64,000 bases of DNA from Anisakis pegreffii (Eukaryota; Nematoda; Chromadorea; Rhabditida; Anisakidae): NCBI GenBank assembly GCA_035041965.1, contig JAPYMA010003048.1:52316-116315 (forward strand). The letters run 5' to 3'. The notes beneath the pieces were generated by a model. That model had not been told where the DNA came from, ran no database searches, and saw only the letters and a program-made list of their open reading frames with translations. Position 1 is the stretch's first letter; each line of letters begins with the position of its first letter. Shown here one piece after another: positions 28,414 through 40,400 of the stretch. A program made the position numbers and the translations under genes.

Positions 28414-31400
28414 TCATCCGCAGCCTCCACAGCCTCCACAACCACCGCAACTGCCACATCCACCACATGCACCACACGCACCTGAAATATATATCAAATG
28501 AATTAAAATGATGTTCAACTGAACAACTACTAATCACTGATATTTACCACAAGCTCCACAAGCGCCACATGCAGCTGCGTCATATCCTCCACCACATAAG
28601 AGTAACATTGCTGAACTGATATCAACACCTTCAACACCTTCTTGTTGCGTGGCCAAGTATCTGTTTGACGGTAACGTCTTTCCATAACCACAAGCCAATG
28701 TTAATGGCCATTTGTGGCATTGATAAGCAATTGCTGTTGTATCATTTCGTGAACGAATCTGAATTTAATATTGCCACTTGTTTTCATTCATCATACAAGA
28801 GATCATTGAAAAACGTCGAATAAGATCTGCTCGGTGGCATTTAAGAAAAGCATAGAAAGCATAAAAATTCAGACCTTGTCTGGATTACACAGAACAAACA
28901 ACGTTGCCACACTGAACACACACGCCAAATGCTCAGCAGTAAGAGTTGATCTGCACTGTATTCTCTTTCCAGGTAATCTAGCTTGTGCATCTACAATCAA
29001 GCATTTCATTTCATACAACGTTCTCAAATTCTCCTCGCAATGCATAATTCGTGAAATACACAGATGAAGTACATCGCGCCGATGGACGAAATTTATTTCC
29101 TTTTAATTTTATTGTCTCATACGTCAGGATTCCCAACCAAGAGTGCGCGGTAGTATTCGAAGAGGTGCGAGATAATATTGCATTTTTTATACATGAAGGT
29201 AGGCGAGGGCTGACTTCCAACGTGTATAAAGAAAGCGAGCGTACACTTCAACTTATGCATTTTTGAAATAAGTGAACACCAATGGTATACACTTATTTAC
29301 ACACTGACGAGATAGCAGTGGATATTGCGAGAGATTCGAGGACATTTGAACTAATTGTCGTTGGGTGTGCGAATTTCGTAGGGGGTGCGGGTGAGAAAAA
29401 AAGGTTGAGAACCACTGTTATACGTGAATTTACAATGCTGTCTTAAAGAGTATCGTTGGTATTTGATAACTATCAAAAATTACATTTTATTTGTTACGTT
29501 CTCTTATGTGAGAATTCCCTATCACAGATAGATTTTCTATGAAGTTCACAGTTATCAACTGGCAAATAGAACTGAAGCACTAAAGGTGGCTCTTCCAAAA
29601 CTTTCTGAATCCTAAGTCTGTTATAGAATGGTTGTCTCTACAATGGTCTCATGATATGGTTGTCTTTACAAATCTTTTGTCATGAATAGAACGAAATTAT
29701 AATTAGTTTCAAAGAACAAACCTCCTACGACAAAAAGTGTGCTACCCTCAGGTCCAGGAACTTCTATTTTCTGCACAGTATTCTTTAGAAGATTGAATGC
29801 ATCAACCTGAACTACGAAATTCTTTAAGCTGTAAGATTTCAAAGCATATTTTATAAATGAATAACAGCACTATAACATTAAGTGCACATAAGACGTGACA
29901 GATTGGTCCGTAAAAAGCACTTCCACTGAAGAATAATCTGAATCTAATAGAATCAAAAATATCCCATTGGGGAGTCAGTTATGCAAAATGTTGATAGATA
30001 AACTGTGTTGAGAGACAGCTCTGGCTTGTCATAAACGAAAAAAAGAGGCGAAAATGATGTTGAAAATGTGGCACGATATAAGATGAATATGAAAGGTCAT
30101 AAATTTGAATACATATCATCAACAATATCATCATCATCAAATTTTTAATAAGCTGTTTTAACTGGAAATATCAGCAGACAAAGTTTGGTTACCGTGAACA
30201 GCAAACATTAAGAGCTTTTCAGGTTATTCAAGCGTACCTGAAGCTTTCCAGGATTACCTGGCTTGGCTTTCTGGCCTTTTTCTGCCGGTACCTTACGCGT
30301 GAATCCTGACCATTTACCTTTTATAATCGCGTAATCCCCATCTTTGTTCATTATAACAAAAGCACGCTCGTCCGCAGTTGATAGATGAGGTAGAAATTGC
30401 TGAAATCCGCAATACATCAGTTAGAAAATGAAAGGAGTGAGAAAGTATTATTTGAAGTGTACCAATTAGGGCGCGTTTCAAAGAAGCTGACAAAACGTAC
30501 TTCAAAGTGATTTCATACGACTCTTGGTTTACTTATGTTTTTCAATTAAAATATATGGTCGATAGAAATTTTCATAACATTGCTGTTGCTTCCAGTGAAC
30601 AATGACTGAGATATAAGGAGCCAAAACATTTGAGTGCGCTCACTTGAACTATATGAGAACAATCGATCATTTCATGCAGTAATTTTGTTAGACATTAAGA
30701 ACGTTTTATATTCATTTCAATGAGTGATGTTCCGAAATTATTTCATCTCTGATAGATGACGCATTTTAAGAATTTCGATTCTTTAAGCTTACAAGATTTG
30801 GATCGAGCTGGTCGCGTGTAGGGAGGCTATCGGCGCCAATTAGATGAGCCATACAAAGCAATTTCTGCTCTCTGCCATAAACGAGAATCATTGAAAGTAA
30901 CAATGTAGCACTATGCACGATCTGAACCGTATATCTTGCCCCATCACGCGAATCGACTAATCTAAACATACTCGAATTCATCTCGCCACAGTTATTCCAT
31001 TAGCTAAACAAATAACTGTAAGAAAGTTTCAAAAACAGACGTTTAACGAAGGTTCAAGTATATTAATGCTGCAGTTGTATTGTTCAATAAAATTCGATAG
31101 AGTTCACGGACTCCAGAAATAATATTAACTTAAATTTTGAAAAAGATCTGTGAACAAACGTGTGGGTCGCAAGATGGACAGTCATCTGTGGTTGGAGAGC
31201 GCTGCGGTTCAATGCGCCAGCTTGACATAAGAACCAAAGGCGACTGTCGGGAACAAGCTCATGTTGCATAAACTCACCAGCCATTAATTGCAGTTCACAG
31301 TTCAACGAAAGACTGCAAAAAATGACGACTCAATGGGAAAATTCACTGAAACAATGTTTGATGATCAACATTAGCAACTGCTGCTTTCAACGAAAAGAAA

Positions 31401-34400
31401 TCATTTTCAGTGCATTCGTCGATCCTAATAGATGCTAAATTCATAAACATTTTTCTGCGTCCTGTAAGTGTTGAACGTAAAACATCCTCAACATCCTGTA
31501 CGCTTATGAAACTGGACAGCAACGTCGAATGGCATACTAAAAGTCCGATTTCGCACTCCAAAATGGCCGAAGACACAAGATTTGCCGCTTAACGAACACA
31601 CAATTCGAGGTCTCACAGTTGTAAGTCAGAACTTCTAAATGAAGCTGGAATCGAAACATTACCTTGTTGTAACATTGACTTTAGCCGTGTAATCGCCATC
31701 ACCTTCACGACATCGCATCTTTATTTGAGCTATATTCTGGGATGTTTTCGAGTTTAAAGGAGGTAATAACTGAAATATCATTGCCCATTAGCCAATCTCC
31801 AACATTCGAAGAAATGAAAGAATTTGATCTGTACTAATCGATACAAATTAGGATTTTCAGTTATTTTACAACTTCAGTCTATGGCAGGATATACTATACT
31901 TCCATAATTCTAAGATTCTTGACACTTTTCATTAGCCCATTGTGTTGACAGCTCTTAAATGCACCTGATGTATTCCTACATGCATGTAGTTGAAGGCTCT
32001 AGAGAAAATTTTTCATTGTGAATATTTAAAAGAGGTAATATGTTACTATATGTTTTCATTGTGAATATTGTTGCTCAATAGATGGGACATTTTTCAGTTT
32101 ATAAAACAATTCGGTAATTTCGACAGATGATTGACCTACTTGTTCTAATGAAGTTTTTCCGATCAATTTCAAAAGATCTTTCTTCTGAAGGAAAACTTTA
32201 TCGAAAAGTTCGAGTTCAACGAGAAGATCCTTTGAATTGTGTTTCTCGAACGGGAACTTTACGATCGATACAGATGCCAAATTTTCTGTTGGTTGCCATA
32301 CCAATGAGAATCCTGTTTTCGTGACCTATAAGAGAATCTTAATCAAATTACATGCTAGAGCAGTGGTTCTTACGTTCGGTTGCCCCATTACCCCTTTTGA
32401 TGATCTGGCAGGCCGCCGTTACTCCCCCTCCCCCCCCACTCACCGCGATACAAGAACTTACTACTTCTACATGTAACGTCAGGAACGAACGGAAAAAAAC
32501 CATCATGCATTAAAAGCTATTGTCTCACTTCAAACTGATTTAGATGAATTCTCATTCTTTTCAGACGTGTTTTATTCACTCTCATAGCTATTACATGCGA
32601 ATATCGTTCTCTTGATGAACTTTTCTCATTCCCTTCGTCTCATTTCAATTCACAGTTCAAAGCAGTTTCTTATTCTGTAGCATATATTATTTACTGAATA
32701 CGTTGATGAATGTTGATAGCCGAAATTAAAACCGTGTTAGGCCAGAATGAACTAATGGTACTCAAAAAATACAACAATGAAGAGTGTTGTCATTAACTAA
32801 TCGCATTTAAATACCCAAGATAAAAAACACCATCACAGTGGTGCTCTATCATAACATAACAACTGTACGGAATACGAATTTCCCGACCTCCTCTATTACC
32901 CCTTGACACCTCTAAATTACGCAAAATGGGAATTTCACCTCCTATGAGAATTACTATGCTAGAGCGCGTTAAGCACAAATTGCACTATCGTGTAACATAC
33001 ACGAAATACAGGCATAAAACATTTGCGGAGTTTTTTTGAAATCGTTAGTGAAATCTGTATCCGTTCGGGTATGTTGTTGAAATTTCGGTTAATAAATCCT
33101 TCATTTCTTAGAATGAAGCTTATTCAATGTCGTTAACATAGAGTATTTATTTACCTAAACATCAGCGTTTGAAACGATGTCAAGTTTGTTAAAACATTCT
33201 AACTTTATTGCGGTAATGCGTAATTCTAATTTTACAACTATCCGAACTGTTTGCAGCTATCCATGACCTCTTGGAAATTTTACAGCTATCCAAACTGTGA
33301 TTGAATGAGTTATTTTCCCAAGCAGTTGCAGTTTCTACCAAAAAAGTAACAGTTTTCTAGCTGAACTAAGGAGTAATCAACTCAAAAACTGAACAAATTC
33401 AATGGATAGTTATCTGGGATTACGTGATTGTTCTATTTTAGCGGTAATTTTCGCATTATATCATTAAATGTAAGGACAATGTTACGTGCGTCAAATATTG
33501 GGCAGTATGCCTCACCATCATGAATTTTAGTCCCATTCACTTGCTTCCGACTTATGCTTATTCACGGGCTACGATGGATGAGGCTAAAACTGAGACGTGT
33601 AAGACGAATAACTTTCACATGTTACCCAATAATGCTGAATTTTTCATGAAATTTAACAATGTAACCTGTTTGGTTGTAAGATCCGCATTGAACGTTGTTA
33701 CCTTCTTACCACCGTAGGATAATTTCAAGCGTAATTGTTCGCGTTGCAGTGGTATATCCTTGAGTGCGATTGACGGAATATGCATATGCCCGTAAGTAAT
33801 ATTACTTAAATCTTGACTTTCAAAGCCAAGAAATGATGGTGCTGGGTGACCTCTGAAATGAACTCTTTTCCTTCATCATGTTTGGTGCACGTCAAGTGGA
33901 TGATCAGTTTTCAATGCAAATGCATTTTTTATGGTAGGCAACAAACTTTGTGCACGTGAATGGATTAATGTGGAAACTTGATAGATGGTATTATAGATTG
34001 GTTTGGCATTAAATGCTCTAACCTGTACATACAACCTCTCCTCCAAAAAGGATCCTGAAAGTGCGCAGCCCACAACCGTTTAGTGAGTGCTTCACCCTTT
34101 AACAGTTTACTGTTTTTTGATCGATCATTTACGGTGTCATCATGCTTTAATAACCAACCAAAAATGGCAGTGCAGTCTCGAAGATAGCTGTGTGGATGAA
34201 CCTAAACAAATTACGCGAAGATATATTCCTGCTTGTTTGTTTTGATACCAAATGAAAGCGAACACCAAAAATATTCTCGTAGCGAAACTGGCAACTACAA
34301 AAAAGGAATATACCCGGGGAGTTCCAGATAAAGATAGACAGATCAAAAATTTTCCAAACTTGATGAGACAATTTTGAAACTTTGTAAGTATTTGGGAAGG

Positions 34401-37400
34401 GAATATTTTTAAGGCCCCTTCTACCGTTCGAGGAAATGACTGCTGCCACTTATACCCACCTACACCCCATTCATTTGGTTGTGATTTGTGAACGATTGAT
34501 AAATTATTCCGACGATCGGAATAAGTTCTGCCGTTTGAAAGAAGTTCACATGAAAACTAACAGTCATTTAAAAACGATCTGAACAAAAATGAAAGGCTAT
34601 TAGAATGGAACGCTGACTTGATGCGTATGCCAAACGACATCGAAATCATAACATGGTGTGAAGAATTGATCCGTGTACGTTTGCTTGAGGAGTAAAAAGT
34701 TGAGGTAACGACTTACTGCTTCGTTTAGGAAGCGAGGAGACGTGTAATGTGGTAGAGAGATCTGAAAACACGCAATCTATTTGACTGATCATCAGGTAAA
34801 GATAGCAAAGACGGATAAATTCCTTTCTCTCCTGCCTCGGCACACGAAATTCATTATTGATGAGGACTTCCGTTGAGGTTTCATTGTTTTGATATCCGCT
34901 CAATTAGGTCGGAAACATTTGTTCCATCCCTCACCCAAAAAATTTTGGCATACACTGTTCAAAAAAAAAAATAATGTGCTCAAAATACTGCATTCACTGA
35001 TGACACTGGTAGACCATTTGGTTGCGAGTGAAAACGAAGCTGATTTGATGAGCGTCAAGCGCTATAGTCAGAGTGAACTCGTCTATTCGCAGTTACAGTC
35101 GTAAAAAATGAATTCTGTTATCCAGCTAGGATTTGGCCTGTATTCAATTATCCTTGCGTTGGTTCACTTACAACTAGTGAATGGTTATGATCGATGGGTG
35201 CAATACGATCTCCTTTTATAGCACAAATGAAATCGAAAATATTTACGCTTCGTGAAGCGTGCACAAATGTATGTTAAACAGATTTTGTACTGACGGTATT
35301 CACTGAGTATGAAACTTTTTTTTCAGTAAAAAATTTCATAAACAAACTTTCTATGGGTAAGGCAAACTTATCTCCATTCCGAGAAAGGATGTAATGCTTG
35401 TGAATCGTTGACAATCGAATGATGCAATTTTGACAGTTTTTGCTGTTGTTATTTAGTTTCGATTGGTTTTGGAACTATCATATTGGGTGGTCTAGGCATT
35501 TTATTCACTGGCTTATCGTATATATTCAGAAAAAAATATTCTGTTTACGAAAACATGAAAATAAATTTCAGTAGCTTAGAATTGCATAAAGCACTTGATA
35601 AAGAACTTGAAAATAGCTCTCAAGCTAGTTATTTAAAGCAAGATCCACTTTACTCAGAATTTCCGATTTTGTGCACCGATGTGTATCAGATTTTAAAAAC
35701 GTACTGCAATGGTGAATGGCAGGCAGCTTATCAAAGAGGAGGATTAACGAGATGAGCACTCATATCAAAATCGTGAGCAGCGTTCGTCAAGGAACGCGGG
35801 GGGTGCTCCCCCCGCGCAATTTGCTCCTCGACTTTTCTGCGGAGACTCTCCCCCTGCCCGGTTTTCTCCCCGCGGCGACCCCTCCCCTGGGCGACCCGCT
35901 CTCTGACCTTTTCTCGGGGATCCCCCTCGTCCAGTTTCGCTCCCCAATGGAACGGCGAGCTCCTCGTCCTCCCCGTCGGGGAGGACGGGAGGCGCGAACC
36001 TTCGCGAATATCGCGAACAATCAACTGAAAATAGCGAAGTACCGCTGCAATACTTCTAATATTGTCTTGTTGTTTGTTTTGATATGTGTGTATAAGGTGT
36101 TTGACTCAAGCGCTTGATCAATATTAAATTTGTCTGTTAGATGATCGTGTAATAGAGTGTCATCAAGTAGGTAAGTTATCATTGAAAATCAATGCCAACA
36201 AGCTTGTTACTAGCTAACCTGATAATTGAAATTACGCTGTCGTTGTGCAGCGCCGGCAATATCGTATGATGATTTCTGATGATAATGTGGATGATTGATT
36301 GCTATTGATGCAAGAAAATCATATGGTTCATCGCCGCAATGACTCTGCCATACACTTACTGATTGCTCATATCTTTGTTGAATCTCATCCGAACTCAACA
36401 GTTTATGATCCACAACTGTTCCACAAATTGTCTCGCAATCCTTAATGCACTTATTACTCATTTGCCAAGCAAAAAACATCCAATTTCAAAAACATTCTAA
36501 CCGAATTTTTGCTTACACCTAAGTAAAACCATTGAATTCATCGCCTAATTAATAGTGTATTCTAGCATAGTGAAACCTCGGTCTTTGAACAGCTCGTTCG
36601 ATTCGGACAATATAAAAATTTGGATTCATGATACGGCACATAGAGTAGGGCACTCAGCTGAACAGAGAACAAAGCATAAGCGGTATTGACGTATGTGAAT
36701 ATCGGATAATATACTTAGATCAACGACACAAACCGAAATATTCTGCAAATCAATTTATGACGATCAGTACAGATTTCAAACTGTTTCGGACAATCGGAAT
36801 GCTAGAACAATCTTATGATCACACCTCTAGTAATTTATTTAATTCTGAGTGGAATTCCCATTACTGCTCCCTTACTGCTTTCCACAGGACCTACAGAGAG
36901 GACCCACTAAAAATCGCCGTTAGAACGCCTTTTCATTTTCAGTATTCATTGTCTTCATGCTCATTGTTGTTTCAAACTTGCTCTCAACAATTCCTCTTAT
37001 ACGTCTTCGCGCATCAATATGATTGTACCTTGATTCTGTGGTCTCTCTCAGCGATTCTCTTTCATGTGACTGGAATGTTGATTTCAATAGAAATTCGAGT
37101 ATTCATCTGGAGAGTGAAATCATTCTTTAAATGACCATATTCGAAGACTGAGGTTCCACTGTAATTATACTAAACTATGCCTCAGATTTTCCTTACAATT
37201 TGTCGTAAGACGAATTTAACAAGGAAATTCCTACCTTGATTTCGTGTTAAACCGGAAAAACATATTTTGCATAAAGTTTATCATATTTTTTCATAAACCA
37301 GTTGAATCCTTCCATTATTATTGCGTTAATAATTCTACTTATTCAAATTTTCATTCAACATCTGGTGAATTAATCCACAATAAACCTTACCGTATGAATC

Positions 37401-40400
37401 TTAAACCTAACGGATGCATCGTTAATTTACTAGCAAATTCAAATTTGTTTTCTCAAATGGTGATGAATTCAAGCATCATCACACTTAAGTTACATGACTG
37501 CGTTCGAAATATCGAGGAACGTTTCATATGATATGGTTTAGCTTCTGGTGTAAAAATGATTCAAATAGCAGAAACCTCTTGATAGTGAGTGGGACTAAGC
37601 ATATGACAATGCCATACCCAATGAACGTCTAACGGTGGAATGTTGTTAACGTCGGGACGAGATGCCTATAAAATGCATCATATTGATGTTGATATGAGCT
37701 TGTTATTTTCGATTAAACTATATATTTAGCAAACAAAATAACGCATCAAAAATAAGCATAAATGAGATGTTCTTTTGCGATAACGAACAGGATGGATTAT
37801 ACAATATTGTATTATAATGTAGACATGAAGCACACCAGAATGTTCTTTTGGTTATGTCATTGTCGTTTGTTCATCCATAAATCAACCTAATCAACCATAA
37901 GAAACTTTTCTCCTTTCACTCCTTCCTTAGTTCATTTGCAAATGTACAGCAGATCGAATAGGGAACCGGTAAATATCTAGTGATAATGAATCCATTGCAG
38001 CTAATAAAACAGCGTTAAACTTAAGAGGATTTTGAACTTGATGGAATTAATTGTGAATAATCTTTTTCAGTATCATCACTGTAAGTTTTCTGGGGTGTTA
38101 TAAATCTCATACGAATGTAACTTTTCATGCATAATTTTTTCTTTGTCCATATTATCGATCATGTCACTTAACTGAAAAAAGCACAGTACAGTAATGCGCT
38201 TAAATTAACAGGTAATCATTTTTTGGATGTCATTAACGAAAAGACAAAATTCAAATCAAATTTTCAGATGCTGCTTGTCAAAATAAGTTCAAAATTAAAA
38301 TGAGTTCACGGTTATTCAGTGTCGTGTAGAATAAGTATGATTGTCAATCAAACAAAAAGTCTCTAGCGACGGTTCATTAAGTGACTTTCAGCCTCTTTTT
38401 TTTTAAATTTTTCATCCCCATCATAAAAGTAAGTTAATATGGAATGAACGGCTGATTTTTTCACCCCCAAAAGGCACCTTATGACAAACTCCACAGAAAT
38501 GTGAGCAATTAATGAGAATGATTTGATGCAAGAGTGAAAGTCAACTCTTCGAAGCAGTCGAAAAGCTTTCTCAATGAAATCACGATGTCCTTCTACAGCA
38601 AAAAACTTCATGAAATGCATGTTGAACCGAGTCACAAATTAAACTTTCAAAATTTTATGTGATGATAATAATGAGCACTGCTAATGAATGCTTTCGTCGA
38701 TATATTATAGTTTTCAAAGCAAAAATGTTGTCTTCAAAAAATAGAACTAAACATCACCGAAAATTTACGCTGCAATTTGTTGTAATTATAAATGTCGTGA
38801 GAGGATTTATCCACAACAGACAGAACAAAGGAACAATAAATCTCGTAGTGATTTGTTGCTAGATGATTGTTTGCTGATTATCTTATACGAAAACGTTTTA
38901 TTACGTTCAAATAAAAACGTAAGCGGCAAAGTGATTGTATGATGAATATAAATTTTGTTATGATGTAATCTGTTTACTTCATAGTCAGGCAACAACAAAT
39001 TCAGATGTTGGAATTATGTTTCGTCGTATTCACTACATAAGTTCGTCTCCTTTTTAAAATTGTTACGCTGATGAATCGAACTGAAATAAAATACACTGAA
39101 ACGAACGTATAACGATCACTAGTAATGAATGCTTTCGTCGATGTTATATTTTTGAGAGCATGGTGAATATCAGGCAAAGAATGGAGTGCTTTGAACATGA
39201 ATGATCACTTGCATTGCAAATACATCATTCTGTCAGTATTATAAATTTCATTATAGTTATTCAAGTTTGCTCCTTATTTTCACATGGAGCAATCTCCATG
39301 CAAATTACAGCTACTAATCGCAACGCACTCGGGCATCTTTCGATTTCGTTCTCTTTTCGCTTATATAATATAATAGTTTTGTTATGGTGTAATGCTTAAC
39401 ATTTATTATGATTTGTCTTATCAGCTTTCACGCACTGAACATACATTTTGTTTGAGTGACAATAAAACCGTATTCGTTTGAGGCTAATGACTATGAATTA
39501 ATTCAGAATTCGTATATCTAGATTTGTTTTAACTATGGAAACTCAAGCAGCATTTTGTTGTTTGTGAAAATACGAGAGTTCTTTTCTTTGGATAAAATCA
39601 AATGAGAGTCTGATTTAGCATTTATTATGTTTCGTCATATCCACTACATAAAACAAAAACTATATCGTGGATTGTTTGGGTGCATTATTTAACAATTTAG
39701 GAGAAGAGCAATCAAGCTCTTTGAGTACGACTTTAAACAAAAATCTGGACAGATTTGGACGCGAATTAACTAAATGAAATGAAGCAGTTTAAGTCAGAAA
39801 TGCCTAATTAAATTGTAATGAAAAGCAGTACATTTGAATGTCCCATTACTATTGAATAAGACAATTTCAAAATTTTCTTTACCGACTATATCGTTTAACC
39901 GTTTCTGAATCACTTCCTTATGCTGATTTCAAATACGGAATTGGTTCTTTACCGAGATATGATATCGAACAGCTTTGTAGTATTATTGATCAACGTAATG
40001 TTTGGAATTTTATCCCCTCTTTAAAGTAATATTCTTACTGGTTCCGAATAAGCACTTCAGGCAATTCCGAATATGTAATTCGTTCCTCTACATATTGGTG
40101 GTCATACAAATTGTTGTGTGGTTGCAGTTTCTATAATTTTGAATTGAAATACGCTTCTTCCAAAATAGTCGCTAGAAGGTGCACAAATTCTCCAGGTCCT
40201 TATGGTAATGTATGTAGCTTTCACACTGCGAGAAGATAGAACATGAAGCTGAGGATATCTCAAGAAAGAAAGATGATAGGAAGAATGAATTATACATTTA
40301 GAATCAGCGCGAAATTTTGATTTGACGTTGAATAAACGATCAGTTCAACCAAAAGAGAAACCCTGATACTCTGTTGATGGTTGATATCACTCAGTCATTA

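Noticed and set aside
32793..32978. 61-codon minus-strand frame
   Set aside because: Lies across the end of the hAT-type element at 32361-32956.
33876..34073. 65-codon minus-strand frame
   Set aside because: Shadow of GRDP exon 5 and the following intron; splicing at 34023 and 33852 restores the family motif MYRGHP.
34147..34449. 100-codon minus-strand frame at the GRDP locus
   Set aside because: Overlaps GRDP exon 5 out of frame; the correct frame gives the family motif LKHDDTVNDRS.
35716..36117. 133-codon plus-strand and several minus-strand frames in the GC-rich island
   Set aside because: High G+C removes stop codons in all frames, and the translations are Arg/Pro/Gly-biased without a domain.
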